A DNA stretch of 64,000 bases. It comes from Lysinibacillus xylanilyticus. GTDB taxonomy: Bacteria > Bacillota > Bacilli > Bacillales_A > Planococcaceae. The notes below the pieces were generated by a model. It searched no databases and was not told the DNA's origin. It worked only from the letters and a program-made list of their open reading frames with translations. The stretch lies in contig NZ_LFXJ01000010.1 of the NCBI RefSeq assembly GCF_001183605.1, positions 947,312 through 1,011,311 on the forward strand. Direction: 5' to 3'. Below are positions 8,162-16,215 of this stretch, in pieces. The position numbers were made by a program, and so were the translations under genes. Position 1 is the first letter of the stretch; the number at the start of each line of letters is the position of its first letter.

Positions 8162-8635
8162 TTACTCGTTCCAGCCTTTACAGACGTCAACCCATTCTTG
8201 ATATGGAGTATAGGTTTCTAGTTCAGAAATAGTAAGCTCAATAGCGGAGTTGCTACTACCGCATGCGGGAAATACTGTTGTGAAGCGTTTAAGTGATTCA
8301 TCTAAATAAATAGCCACGCCCCCATTCACACCAAAAGGACAAACACCTCCTACCTCGTGTCCAATCTTTTCAAGCACTGCATCTTTTCCAAGCATCTTTG
8401 CCTTTGTACCAAAGACGGCTTTATATTTTGCATTGTCGACTTTGGCATCGCCTGCAGCAACAATTAATATCGCTCCATCGTTCACGAGAAACGATAAGGA
8501 TTTCGCAATGCGTTCAGGCTCGCACCCGAGTGCCTGTGCCGCTAGTTCAACGGTCGCTGAGCTTTCGTTTAGCTCCTGTATTTTGTGTTCCACATTCCAT
8601 TGCGCTAAATGTTTACGCACTTTTTCAATTGCCAT
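8162..8635 (-). CDS. YbaK/EbsC-type aminoacyl-tRNA deacylase
   Basis: 157 residues, full length for the YbaK/ProX fold. The family signatures are present: A-K-S-L-S-F-L near residue 44, K-A-K-M-L near 79, and G-G-V-C-P-F-G-V near 96, which forms the binding pocket. YbaK-like enzymes hydrolyse mischarged aminoacyl-tRNAs (for example Cys-tRNA-Pro) in trans. The exact tRNA editing substrate cannot be read. A strong aaggaggt site precedes the ATG. Monocistronic. Confidence 0.9.
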   Translation of the reverse strand: MAIEKVRKHLAQWNVEHKIQELNESSATVELAAQALGCEPERIAKSLSFLVNDGAILIVAAGDAKVDNAKYKAVFGTKAKMLGKDAVLEKIGHEVGGVCPFGVNGGVAIYLDESLKRFTTVFPACGSSNSAIELTISELETYTPYQEWVDVCKGWNE

Positions 8636-8771
8636 ATGTAATACCTCCTTACAATACTAAGTTTTATTTTAACATAATTTTCAGAATATACAGTTGTGTT
8701 ATCTCCCCAAAATAACCTATTATAAAATAAGTTGGTATAAAATTACACTTTTGGAGGTGGAGCCACTGATT

Positions 8772-9917
8772 ATGAAAGTGCTACAGTCACTTTTTGTACT
8801 AATAGGATTATTATTTTTCACTGGAGTAGTTGCGCTGTATGTAATTATTAGTGGTGGGCTACATTTTAGAGGATTACTCTTAACTGTACCGATCTGTTTA
8901 TTTGTCCTATTTGTTTGTTTAATTTTTAATTGGTTGACAACAACAAAACGGAAGATATGGTTAGCTGGAGTAATGGGCATTACGTTGTTGATAGCCTCGA
9001 TTAAGCCTATTCAACATTACTATAAAATGAGTATTCCAACTGTTGATGCAGAAGTTAATGTGTTAGTCTATCAACCATTTACAGAGCAAAATAAAGTAGT
9101 AAAGTCAGATTCAAAGGCTTCATTGCAATTAGTTGAGTCACTACCACGCTTAGATGGGGCGACGGCGATGTATCCACTGTATGCTGCCTTTGTAGAAGCG
9201 ACATATCCAAAGGGTAACTATCCATATGATAGAAGTAGAGTGATGGTGAGTCGTACACTCGAAGCTTATCAAAATTTGATTTCAGGAGAAGTTGACCTGA
9301 TTTTTGTAGCAGCACCATCTGAATCACAAAAGAGGCAAGCAGAGATGAAAGGTCTTACATTTGACATGACCCCTATTGGACGAGAGGCATTTGTCTTTTT
9401 CGTCAATCATAAGAACAGCGTAGAAAATTTATCACTGGAGCAGTTCAAACAAATATACGCTGGGAAAATTACGAATTGGCATGAGGTCGGTGGTGAAAAT
9501 GCTGCGATTCGTGCCTTTCAACGTCCGGCAGATAGTGGAAGCCAAACAGCACTTGAAAGTATTATGGGAGATACACCCATCATGGAAGCACCTGCTGAAA
9601 ATGTTGCAACTGGTATGGGTGGTATTATTCATGAGGTATCACAATATCGTAATTATAAAAATGCCATTGGCTACACGTTTAGATTTTACTCAACAGAAAT
9701 GGTGAATAATAAAGAAATTAAATTATTGTCCATTGATGGGATCGCGCCCACAAAGGAAAATATTCGTAATGGTACATACCCACTCGTATCTGAATTTTAT
9801 GCTGTTACAGCAGGAACAGATAATCCTAATGTAAAGAAGTTTATCGACTGGATTGTATCAGATGAGGGGCAAGCACTAGTTGAAAAAGTTGGTTATGTAC
9901 GGGTAGAAAATGACTGA
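8772..9917 (+). CDS. Membrane-anchored PstS-like substrate-binding protein
   Basis: About 381 residues. Residues ~1-100 hold three hydrophobic segments, and the rest is a periplasmic-binding-protein domain of the phosphate-binding (PstS) type: R-L-D-G-A-T-A-M-Y-P-L-Y near residue 127 replaces the usual G-S-T phosphate loop, and R-P-A-D-S-G-S-Q-T near 255 matches PstS R-x-D-S-G-T. It lacks a lipobox and is tethered by its membrane segments. No pstCAB genes are nearby, so it may be a sensor or orphan binding protein. The reading frame extends upstream without a ribosome site; ggaggtgg at 8753-8760 precedes a CTG (8766) and this ATG. The start is uncertain by a few codons. Confidence 0.82.
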   Translation: MKVLQSLFVLIGLLFFTGVVALYVIISGGLHFRGLLLTVPICLFVLFVCLIFNWLTTTKRKIWLAGVMGITLLIASIKPIQHYYKMSIPTVDAEVNVLVYQPFTEQNKVVKSDSKASLQLVESLPRLDGATAMYPLYAAFVEATYPKGNYPYDRSRVMVSRTLEAYQNLISGEVDLIFVAAPSESQKRQAEMKGLTFDMTPIGREAFVFFVNHKNSVENLSLEQFKQIYAGKITNWHEVGGENAAIRAFQRPADSGSQTALESIMGDTPIMEAPAENVATGMGGIIHEVSQYRNYKNAIGYTFRFYSTEMVNNKEIKLLSIDGIAPTKENIRNGTYPLVSEFYAVTAGTDNPNVKKFIDWIVSDEGQALVEKVGYVRVEND

Positions 9918-9922
9918 ATAGT

Positions 9923-9953
9923 TTGCTATACTAGTATCACAATCAAATATGAT
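9923..9953 (+). promoter_or_regulatory. Possible promoter for the guanidine riboswitch transcript
   Basis: TTGCTA at 9923-9928 and TATGAT at 9948-9953, 19 bases apart, directly before the aptamer. The spacing is longer than ideal. Confidence 0.4.
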
Positions 9954-9959
9954 AGTTTT

Positions 9960-10080
9960 CTAGGGTTCCGTAGCAAATGCTAGTCTGGTCCGAGAGAAAA
10001 CCACAAATTGATTTTGTGACACGGAAGGATAAAAGCCTGGGAGGTACTGTTTACAGCAGTGCTCCGTAGGCTTTTTTTTT
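9960..10080 (+). promoter_or_regulatory. Guanidine-I (ykkC) riboswitch with terminator platform
   Basis: The aptamer core of the ykkC/guanidine-I class is recognisable: ctagggttccg at the start, tctggtccgagagaaaacca in the middle, and acacggaaggataaaagcct followed by gggag at 10021-10043. The 3' conserved block also forms the 5' arm of a terminator: aaagcctgggag pairs with ctccgtaggcttt, followed by nine T's (10072-10080). Guanidine binding should hold the aptamer arm and prevent termination, so the downstream ykkC/ykkD exporter genes are expressed. Identification rests on conserved sequence blocks and on the matching downstream genes. Confidence 0.93.
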
Positions 10081-10163
10081 GGGCAACTGAGGGAAGGAAG
10101 TTAAAGAAAAAGGTCAATTCAAGGTTTAGGTTACCGAACACTAATCAGGGGTAGGTCACAAAA

Positions 10164-10410
10164 ACTGCTCGGGTAAGCCTAAGAAGTGATCAGGTATGTA
10201 CTAAACTGCTCGGGTAAGCCTAAGAAGTGATCAGGTATGTACTAAACTGCTCGGGTAAGCCTAAGAAGTGATCAGGTATGTCACTAAACTGCTCGGGTAA
10301 GCCTAAGAAGTGATCAGGTATGTCACTAAACTGCTCGGGTAAGCCTAAGAAGTGATCAGGTATGTCATTAAACTGCTCGGGTAAGCCGAAGAAGTGATCA
10401 GGTATGTCGG
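10164..10410 (+). repeat. Six tandem copies of a 41-42 bp repeat
   Basis: Copies start at 10164, 10205, 10246, 10288, 10330 and 10372, each beginning actgctcgggtaagcctaag and continuing aagtgatcaggtatgt. They are almost identical apart from tgtacta / tgtcacta / tgtcatta at the junction and one c-to-g change in the last copy. A decayed copy may precede at ~10142. There are no unique spacers. The array sits in the leader between the riboswitch terminator and the ykkC ribosome site. Confidence 0.97.
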
Positions 10411-10490
10411 AGAACGACTCGCTTTGCTCAAAGAGAACTGCTCATAAAAGTCATTCATCCGTGTCTAACAATAAAATGGAGGAAATCGCA

Positions 10491-10832
10491 ATGAACAAAC
10501 AATGGTTAAGTGTCATAATTGCCGCTTTTTTTGAAGTCGGCTGGGTTATTGGCTTAAAGCATGCAGAGAATGCACTCGAATGGACTGGTACAGTTATTGC
10601 AATTTTTGTTAGCTTTTATTTACTAATTAAGGCTGGAGAAAGCTTACCGGTAGGCACTGTTTATGCAGTATTCGTTGGCTTGGGAACAGCGGGTACTGTG
10701 TTTGCTGATAGCTTATTGTTCGGAGAGCCATGGAAATTAGGCAAAATTTTATGTATCGTCGTTTTACTTGCAGGCGTCGTCGGTTTAAAGCTAGTGACAG
10801 GGGAGCCTAAAGAAAAAGAGGTGAATGAATAA
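10491..10832 (+). CDS. ykkC: Guanidine exporter subunit, SMR family
   Basis: 113 residues with four transmembrane helices, normal for small multidrug resistance proteins. The opening with [11 protein letters not shown] contains the conserved membrane glutamate, and [14 protein letters not shown] is the SMR signature; both closely follow Bacillus subtilis YkkC. With its partner it should form a proton-coupled guanidinium exporter in the cell membrane. The frame runs upstream to 10404, but the tggagg site at 10478-10483 fixes the ATG at 10491. It overlaps ykkD by one base and is controlled by the upstream guanidine-I riboswitch. Confidence 0.95.
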   Translation: MNKQWLSVIIAAFFEVGWVIGLKHAENALEWTGTVIAIFVSFYLLIKAGESLPVGTVYAVFVGLGTAGTVFADSLLFGEPWKLGKILCIVVLLAGVVGLKLVTGEPKEKEVNE

Positions 10833-11146
10833 TGGCATGGTTTGCATTAGTAGTCGCGGGGCTATGTGAGATGATGGGTGTTTATATGATTAGTAAATAT
10901 AATAATGCTAAAAGTATAAAAAATTTAGTGTTATTGATTTTTGCGTTTACATTGAGCTTTGCTGGCCTTGCATATGCCATGGAAACATTACCGATGGGTA
11001 CAGCCTATGCAATTTGGACAGGAATTGGAGCGGCAGGTGGTGCATTACTTGGTATGTTGTTGTTCAATGAATCTAAGGATTGGAGACGTATTGTTTGCAT
11101 TGTTCTTGTTTTAGGGGCAGCGATATTTTTGAAATTATTATCTTAG
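10832..11146 (+). CDS. ykkD: Guanidine exporter subunit, SMR family
   Basis: 104 residues, four transmembrane helices. The conserved glutamate is in the first helix (G-L-C-E-M-M-G-V), and P-M-G-T-A-Y-A-I-W-T-G-I-G-A-A-G-G matches YkkD. Start and stop overlap with ykkC as TAATG, indicating translational coupling of the two halves of the heteromeric exporter. The gene ends before a weak hairpin (11152-11189) with T's. Confidence 0.95.
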   Translation: MAWFALVVAGLCEMMGVYMISKYNNAKSIKNLVLLIFAFTLSFAGLAYAMETLPMGTAYAIWTGIGAAGGALLGMLLFNESKDWRRIVCIVLVLGAAIFLKLLS

Positions 11147-11202
11147 TTAATAGTCATCTGGCATCGGTCTAATCGTTGCGGGGTGACTTTTTTATTGACC
11201 GT

Positions 11203-11237
11203 AAAAAAAGACAGACAACCATTGTCAGTTGTCCGTC
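11203..11237 (-). terminator. Terminator of the opuA operon
   Basis: On the minus strand: stem gacggacaac / gttgtctgtc (one G-U) followed by seven T's (A-run 11203-11209 on plus). Confidence 0.85.
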
Positions 11238-11249
11238 GTTTGTTGAAAA

Positions 11250-12125
11250 TTATTTCTTTACATCCTTCGTCCATTCAGCAACTTTGTCTGCATTGGCTTC
11301 TACCCAATCTTTAGCAGCTTCTTTTGGGTCTTTACCATCCATAATTTCTAGGATAACACTCTCTAAGTCTTCTGATGTCCAGTGGAAGTTATCTAGTACA
11401 GAATATACATCTGGTTGATCTTCTTTTAAACCTTTACGAGCGAATGTGTTAATCGTTTCTTCGCCACCATAAACGCCTTTTGGATCTTCCAAGTATTTAA
11501 GATCATATTTAGCGAATTTCCAGTGAGGAGACCAGCCTGTCACGACTATGTCTTCTTTATTTTTAATTGCTTTAGCAAGAGACGTTGTCATAGCACCAGA
11601 TGAAGAAGTTAATAGATTCCAATCTGCTAAATTATCATATTCATCTAAAGCTTTTTCAGTAGCAGCTGTAATCCCTGCACCAGGTTCAATACCTGTAATT
11701 GTGTGATCTGCTTGATTTTTTAAATCCTCAATCGAATTAACGTCCATATAGCTTGGTACAACTAGACCTATTTTGGCACCAGAAAGGTTTTCACCGAGCT
11801 CATCAAGGTCGTCCTTATATTTTTCGTACTGTGGGGCATGAGTATTTGGTAACCATGCAGCTACCATACCATCTGCTTCACCTTTTGAAACAGCCTCCCA
11901 CATAATTGCATTATCAAGTGGTGTTAATGTTACATTGTAGCCTAAATCCTCTAGCACCTGACCAACTACATTAGTTGAAGCAATTTCTGTATCCCATTCA
12001 ACGTAGGCTAGATTGACGTCCTTTGAGTTACCATCGCTCTTACTTGAATCCTCACCATTACATGCGGCTAGCAAAAAGCCAAGCCCTAAAGCCATTCCTA
12101 ATTTAGTTAATGTTTTTAGTTTCAT
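11250..12125 (-). CDS. opuAC: Glycine betaine-binding lipoprotein of OpuA
   Basis: 291 residues, the length of B. subtilis OpuAC. Lipobox L-L-A-A-C at residues ~18-22 predicts a membrane-anchored lipoprotein. The mature part is an OpuAC/ProX-type domain, with W-D-T-E-I-A-S near residue 44 and G-W-S-P-H-W near 198 providing the aromatic cage residues for quaternary ammonium ligands. It captures betaine outside and hands it to the OpuAB permease. Third gene of the opuAA-AB-AC operon, with a 109-base gap to opuAB that contains a stem-loop. Confidence 0.95.
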   Translation of the reverse strand: MKLKTLTKLGMALGLGFLLAACNGEDSSKSDGNSKDVNLAYVEWDTEIASTNVVGQVLEDLGYNVTLTPLDNAIMWEAVSKGEADGMVAAWLPNTHAPQYEKYKDDLDELGENLSGAKIGLVVPSYMDVNSIEDLKNQADHTITGIEPGAGITAATEKALDEYDNLADWNLLTSSSGAMTTSLAKAIKNKEDIVVTGWSPHWKFAKYDLKYLEDPKGVYGGEETINTFARKGLKEDQPDVYSVLDNFHWTSEDLESVILEIMDGKDPKEAAKDWVEANADKVAEWTKDVKK

Positions 12126-12179
12126 CGAATCTTCCTTTCATATCATATATTAATAGTTTTGTATCAAACTATAAAATGT

Positions 12180-12213
12180 AAATCTCAGTTGTGAAAGCGA
12201 AGAACTAAGATTT
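12180..12213 (-). other. Stem-loop between opuAB and opuAC
   Basis: Inverted repeat aaatctcagtt / aactaagattt with one unpaired position and a 12-base loop. No long T-run follows on the transcribed strand, so it may be a processing or partial-attenuation structure instead of a terminator. Confidence 0.45.
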
Positions 12214-12234
12214 GCGTTATTCAAATGTCTTTTT

Positions 12235-13089
12235 TTATACGGCTTTCTTCTTATTAAAGCTTTGAGTTAAGCGGTCTATTATAATGGCGAAAATTACTAG
12301 ACCTAAACCAGCAACAAAGCCATTTCCAACCTGTGTACGTTGTAGTGCAGTTAATACTTCGCGTCCTAAACCAGGTGCACCGATCATTGAGGCAGTTACA
12401 ACCATTGACAGTGATAGCATAACAGTCTGGTTAATCCCCGCCATTATAGTTGATTTTGCAAGTGGGATTTCTACTTTAAATAGTTTTTGATTTGAAGTAC
12501 TACCATATGAATCCGCAGCTTCTACTAATTCTTTTGGTACTTGGCGAATTCCAAGGTTCGTCATACGTACAGTTGGTGGTAAGGCAAAAATAACGGATGC
12601 AAATACGCCAGGTACGATCCCAATACCAAAGAAGGCAACGGCAGGAATCAAGTACACGAAGCCAGGCATTGTTTGCATGAAATCGAGTATCGGCTTAATC
12701 ACATTTTCTGCTACAGTTGACTTGGACATTAGAATGCCAAGAGGAATACCTAAAATGATTGAAATGATACTTGAGAAGAGCACGAGCGTAGTTGTTTCCA
12801 TAAGATGTGTCCATAGGCCTTGATTATAAATAAATAACAAACCAATTAATGAAAACGTTGCGAGCCCGAATTTTTTGCCGGTAACGAAAAAGGCAAAAAT
12901 GACAACAAGTAAAATAAGAATAATCGGAGGAATGCTCACTAACAAATCAGTGACCTGATTCATGAGTAGTTTTCCATTTTTTTGAATTAAGTTAAAAAAC
13001 ACTGAAAAATTACTCGTCAACCAGTCCATAACTGATTCTACCCATGGTCCCAATGGTATAGCTGGGATATTGTCTAAAAATTTATTCAT
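12235..13089 (-). CDS. opuAB: Glycine betaine ABC transporter permease
   Basis: 284 residues with about six to seven transmembrane segments and the binding-protein-dependent permease signature ([12 protein letters not shown] near residue 184, the loop that docks to the ATPase). Length and sequence fit OpuAB (282 in B. subtilis). The frame continues upstream, but the ATG at 13089 lies nine bases after a gaggagg site and overlaps the end of opuAA by eight bases, which is the usual coupling. It forms the membrane channel for betaine uptake. Confidence 0.94.
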   Translation of the reverse strand: MNKFLDNIPAIPLGPWVESVMDWLTSNFSVFFNLIQKNGKLLMNQVTDLLVSIPPIILILLVVIFAFFVTGKKFGLATFSLIGLLFIYNQGLWTHLMETTTLVLFSSIISIILGIPLGILMSKSTVAENVIKPILDFMQTMPGFVYLIPAVAFFGIGIVPGVFASVIFALPPTVRMTNLGIRQVPKELVEAADSYGSTSNQKLFKVEIPLAKSTIMAGINQTVMLSLSMVVTASMIGAPGLGREVLTALQRTQVGNGFVAGLGLVIFAIIIDRLTQSFNKKKAV

Positions 13090-14281
13090 GTGAAACAGCC
13101 TCCTCATCGCTAGTTGAAAGTGCTTCGATGACAACGCCCCGGATGAGAACACCAAGTAAGCGCTCATCTTTTACAACTGCAATAGGAGTAGGAGAATTAT
13201 AAATCATGCCTAAAATATCCTGTAAAAGCATATCTGGTGGAACGGTTAACATATCTGATTGAACAATCGAATGTACCGTTTGTTCTTGTCTTTTAGCTGC
13301 AGCCCGAGCGTCGTCAGCAGTAATATAGCCTTTTAAATGTCGGTTTTTGTCAACAGCCATTAGTAAACTAACTGTTTCTTCACGCATTCTTTTAAGTGCT
13401 ACGGTCGGTCCATCTACATCTACATTGACATATATAGGTCGAACCATGGCATTTTCAGCAGTTAATACTTTAGAGCGATCGACGTCTTCTACGAAGGTTT
13501 TAACATAATCATTTGCAGGATTTGTTAAAATTTCTTCTCCTGTACCAATTTGAATGATTGAGCCATCTTTCATAATAGCGATACGATCACCGATACGTAA
13601 TGCTTCATTCAAATCGTGGGTGATAAATAAAATTGTTTTTTTCATTGTGCTTTGTAAGTCAAGTAACTCATCTTGCATTTCTTTTCGAATTAATGGATCG
13701 AGTGCAGAAAAAGCCTCATCCATTAGTAATATTTCAGGGTCGTTTGCAAGTGCCCTTGCTAATCCAACACGCTGTTGCATACCACCTGATAATTGACTTG
13801 GATATTGGTCCTTATAAGCAAGTAAGCCTGCATTTTCGAGAGCCTGCTCTGCTTTTGCTTGTCGTTCTTCCTTTGAGACGCCTCTGATTTCAAGACCATA
13901 TTCAGTATTTTGAAGAAGTGTACGATGGGGGAATAAACCGAAGTTTTGAAAGACCATGCTCATTTTGTTTCTTCTTACATTACGTAAACTCTCTTTGCCC
14001 ATTTTAGAAATATTTTCTCCATCGATGTAAATATTCCCACTTGTAGGCTCTATGAGACGGTTTAAAAGTCGGATAAGTGTCGACTTCCCACTTCCTGATA
14101 ATCCCATAATAACGAAAATTTCACCTTCATTTACGGTAAAACTTGCATCGTATACACCAACTGTTGCACCTGTTTCTTTTAAGATATCAGTCTTGCTTTT
14201 TTGTTGCTTGACGAGTTCTAATGCTTGGGGAATATGTTTCCCGAAAACTTTAGAAACATGTTCCACTTTTATTTTTTCCAA
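13082..14281 (-). CDS. opuAA: Glycine betaine ABC transporter ATPase with CBS domains
   Basis: 399 residues. Residues ~50-270 are the ABC ATPase: Walker [10 protein letters not shown] near 62, signature L-S-G-G-M-Q-Q-R near 162, Walker B I-L-L-M-D-E-A near 180. The C-terminal ~120 residues are a CBS pair, the module that senses ionic strength or c-di-AMP in OpuA-type porters. The TTG at 14281 is chosen: an aaaggag site lies just upstream, and the GTG further up is part of that site. First gene of opuAA-AB-AC. Confidence 0.94.
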   Translation of the reverse strand: MEKIKVEHVSKVFGKHIPQALELVKQQKSKTDILKETGATVGVYDASFTVNEGEIFVIMGLSGSGKSTLIRLLNRLIEPTSGNIYIDGENISKMGKESLRNVRRNKMSMVFQNFGLFPHRTLLQNTEYGLEIRGVSKEERQAKAEQALENAGLLAYKDQYPSQLSGGMQQRVGLARALANDPEILLMDEAFSALDPLIRKEMQDELLDLQSTMKKTILFITHDLNEALRIGDRIAIMKDGSIIQIGTGEEILTNPANDYVKTFVEDVDRSKVLTAENAMVRPIYVNVDVDGPTVALKRMREETVSLLMAVDKNRHLKGYITADDARAAAKRQEQTVHSIVQSDMLTVPPDMLLQDILGMIYNSPTPIAVVKDERLLGVLIRGVVIEALSTSDEEAVSHE

Positions 14282-14295
14282 TAGAACCACTCCTT

Positions 14296-14440
14296 TCGTA
14301 GATCAATTTCGCCTTGGCGTAAGGGGTGTTGCTTACTTACGCACAGATAATTGCCACTGGACGTGGCGTTCTTTAGGCTGAGTCCCTCTATTTCAGTAGG
14401 TGTTTGGACACACACTGAATGAAGTTAAATACTATTTGAG
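14296..14440 (-). repeat. Decayed type II intergenic repeat in the opuA leader
   Basis: On the minus strand this stretch shares blocks with the type II repeat at 62743-63030: the acgccacgtcc block, an actcag block next to ctgaaat, and a ccaaaca block in the same order. It lies between the opuA promoter and opuAA, so it would be in the transcribed leader. Confidence 0.55.
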
Positions 14441-14463
14441 GATAATGATACCCAAATATAAAC

Positions 14464-14516
14464 AAGTAACAACTTAACCCTAACAAAGAGTTGTTACTTT
14501 TGTCAAATCGACAAAA
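14464..14516 (-). promoter_or_regulatory. opuA promoter with bipartite inverted repeat (candidate BusR operator)
   Basis: On the minus strand TTGACA (14501-14506) is followed 18 bases later by TAGGGT (14477-14482), a plausible -35/-10 pair for opuA. A perfect 11-bp inverted repeat, aagtaacaact (14464-14474) and agttgttactt (14489-14499), separated by 14 bases, flanks the -10. A second inverted repeat, ttttgtc / gacaaaa (14498-14516), overlaps the -35. BusR is known to bind bipartite inverted motifs over busA/opuA promoters; assignment here is inference. Confidence 0.6.
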
Positions 14517-14523
14517 TAGAAAA

Positions 14524-14563
14524 AATCCGCTTAAACGCTGTTATATCAGCGTTTAAGCGGATT
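14524..14563 (-). terminator. Terminator of the GntR/BusR-like gene
   Basis: Perfect 17-bp stem (aatccgcttaaacgctg / cagcgtttaagcggatt), six-base loop, then T's on the minus strand. It separates the regulator gene from the opuA promoter. Confidence 0.92.
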
Positions 14564-15199
14564 TTAATTTGGGTATAAAAAGCTCTGAACTCGAGCGAAA
14601 CTTTCGTCATTACCGATAAAGTATATAATATCTCCTTCTTCTAAGGACACATATGGACCAGGAGATAGTAATAATTCATTTTGACGACGAATTCCGACAA
14701 TCGTACTAGATGTATTTTGCCAAAAATTCAATTCCTGTACTGTTTGGTGGATACAAGGGCTTTCAGCTGTCATCTCTAATTGATAAGGAATAAACGGATT
14801 GACGGATCTGAAATGTTCAGTTCGACTAATCAGTTGTTTAGTCTTTTCCTGTAGATTTATTAATTCTTGGTGCTGCTTTTGAATACTAGTCATAAGCTCA
14901 TGTTGCAGTTCATGGACTGATTGAACATCATGAAATTGGCGGACAAAATGTGCAGCCTTTTCATATGAGATGATAATAACCCCACTACCTTTAGTGGCCT
15001 CAACAATTTCCAAGTCCTGTAAGACAGCGATCGCTCTTCTTGCAGTTTCTGCAGAGACATTGTATTGGCTTGCTAGAGATGATCTTGCGTATATTTTATC
15101 GCCAATTCGATATTTTCTTTCCACGATTTTTGAGGCAAGATCGACAGCAATTTGCTGGTATTTTGGCTGTTTCACCTGCACATTTTTTTCTAATTGCAT
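14564..15199 (-). CDS. GntR-family regulator with RCK_C (TrkA-C) domain, BusR-like
   Basis: 211 residues. Residues ~10-78 are a GntR winged helix (Y-R-I-G-D-K-I-Y-A-R-S-S-L-A near 36; S-A-E-T-A-R-R-A-I near 54), ~85-125 a coiled coil, and ~130-210 an RCK_C/TrkA-C domain (V-S-L-E-E-G-D-I-I-Y-F-I-G near 187). This is the architecture of BusR, which in Streptococcus and Lactococcus binds cyclic di-AMP and represses the BusA/OpuA betaine transporter. The position directly upstream of opuA, on the same strand but with its own terminator, supports the same role. The ligand is inferred, not seen. Confidence 0.85.
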   Translation of the reverse strand: MQLEKNVQVKQPKYQQIAVDLASKIVERKYRIGDKIYARSSLASQYNVSAETARRAIAVLQDLEIVEATKGSGVIIISYEKAAHFVRQFHDVQSVHELQHELMTSIQKQHQELINLQEKTKQLISRTEHFRSVNPFIPYQLEMTAESPCIHQTVQELNFWQNTSSTIVGIRRQNELLLSPGPYVSLEEGDIIYFIGNDESFARVQSFLYPN

Positions 15200-15355
15200 T
15201 CTAAACTTCCTTTCGTCATTACAGTTCCCTCAGCTTATTATAGACTAGCCTGCACAGAAAAAATAGCATCTCCATAAGCTATTAGTATATGATAAAAACG
15301 TAATATAGCAGTTTTTGTTTCTAATACATTTTTTAATTAGAATAGGAGCTATAGT

Positions 15356-15384
15356 TTGACAGGTGTTAGTTATTATTATAAACT
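15356..15384 (+). promoter_or_regulatory. Sigma-A-type promoter for the rib-like operon
   Basis: TTGACA (15356-15361), 17-base spacer, TAAACT (15379-15384). The leader of ~85 bases contains no FMN-riboswitch conserved blocks. Confidence 0.65.
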
Positions 15385-15469
15385 AAGTTACATTATGTAA
15401 GTGATGTGAAAATACAAGTGCTCAGTTAGTACGATAGCTAGCTGTTAACAATAGAAGGTTGGAGAAAAT

Positions 15470-16201
15470 ATGACAATTACTACTAAAGTTTTGGATATAG
15501 TGAAAGACAAAATGACGATCGTGAAGCAATCAGAAACTGAAAGTATTTGCTTAGTTGGTCCAGTAAAATTACCGGTAAAACAGGGTGAATTTTCAGCAAC
15601 ATTTCAATGGTATAACTGGTTAAAAGTAGGCGCAAATCCGTCAAAAGAGGAAATTATTGATGGATTAGCATCTGCAAACTTAGCCTTTTTACAACAGTCC
15701 TCAGTGCTTGTTTATGGAGATTTTGCACATGCAGAGGATGCTTTAATTCGCATGCATAGCATTTGTCATACAGGTGATATTTTTGGAAGCCAGCGCTGTG
15801 ACTGTGGTTATCAATTACATGAATCGATGAAAATGATTGTAGAGCATGGCTGTGGTGCCATTTTCTATTTAGCAGATCATGAAGGTCGTGGCATCGGGTT
15901 ATTCTCGAAATCTCTTGCTTATTTATTACAAGAAGAGGGGTTAGATACGGTTGAAGCAAACCATGCTTTAGGCTTCCCTGACGATACTCGTTCTTATGAA
16001 GATGCCATTACTGTTTTAGCTGCACTTCGTTCAAAGCCAGTTACATTGATTACTAACAATCCTAAGAAGCTTGCCGCATTACAGGCACATGGTTTAGCAG
16101 CGGAAGCACATGTCCCATTATGGGGAGGATTAACGGAGACAAACCGTTTTTATTTAGACACAAAAGTAGAGAAATCTGGACATTTTCGCGAAGAGAAGTG
16201 A
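15470..16201 (+). CDS. GTP cyclohydrolase II (RibA-type, standalone)
   Basis: 243 residues. The zinc cysteines are C99, C110 and C112 (C-x10-C-x-C), followed by H-E-G-R-G-I-G-L (137-144) and T-V-E-A-N-H-A-L-G-F, which are the catalytic and GTP-binding signatures; the end N-R-F-Y-L-D-T-K resembles the RibA C-terminus. It opens GTP to 2,5-diamino-6-ribosylamino-pyrimidinone phosphate. There is no fused RibB domain, and the N-terminus is ~45 residues longer than E. coli RibA. First gene of a four-gene operon; ribE, ribH and ribB are absent here, so it may feed a pathway other than riboflavin. Confidence 0.88.
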   Translation: MTITTKVLDIVKDKMTIVKQSETESICLVGPVKLPVKQGEFSATFQWYNWLKVGANPSKEEIIDGLASANLAFLQQSSVLVYGDFAHAEDALIRMHSICHTGDIFGSQRCDCGYQLHESMKMIVEHGCGAIFYLADHEGRGIGLFSKSLAYLLQEEGLDTVEANHALGFPDDTRSYEDAITVLAALRSKPVTLITNNPKKLAALQAHGLAAEAHVPLWGGLTETNRFYLDTKVEKSGHFREEK

Positions 16202-16215
16202 GTGGAGGAACGAAG

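Noticed and set aside
10164..10410. CRISPR array
   Set aside because: Units are contiguous at 41-42 bp with no unique spacers, and no cas genes are present.
15240..15470. FMN riboswitch before the RibA/RibD operon
   Set aside because: None of the conserved RFN blocks is seen; a plain sigma-A promoter and short leader are found instead.
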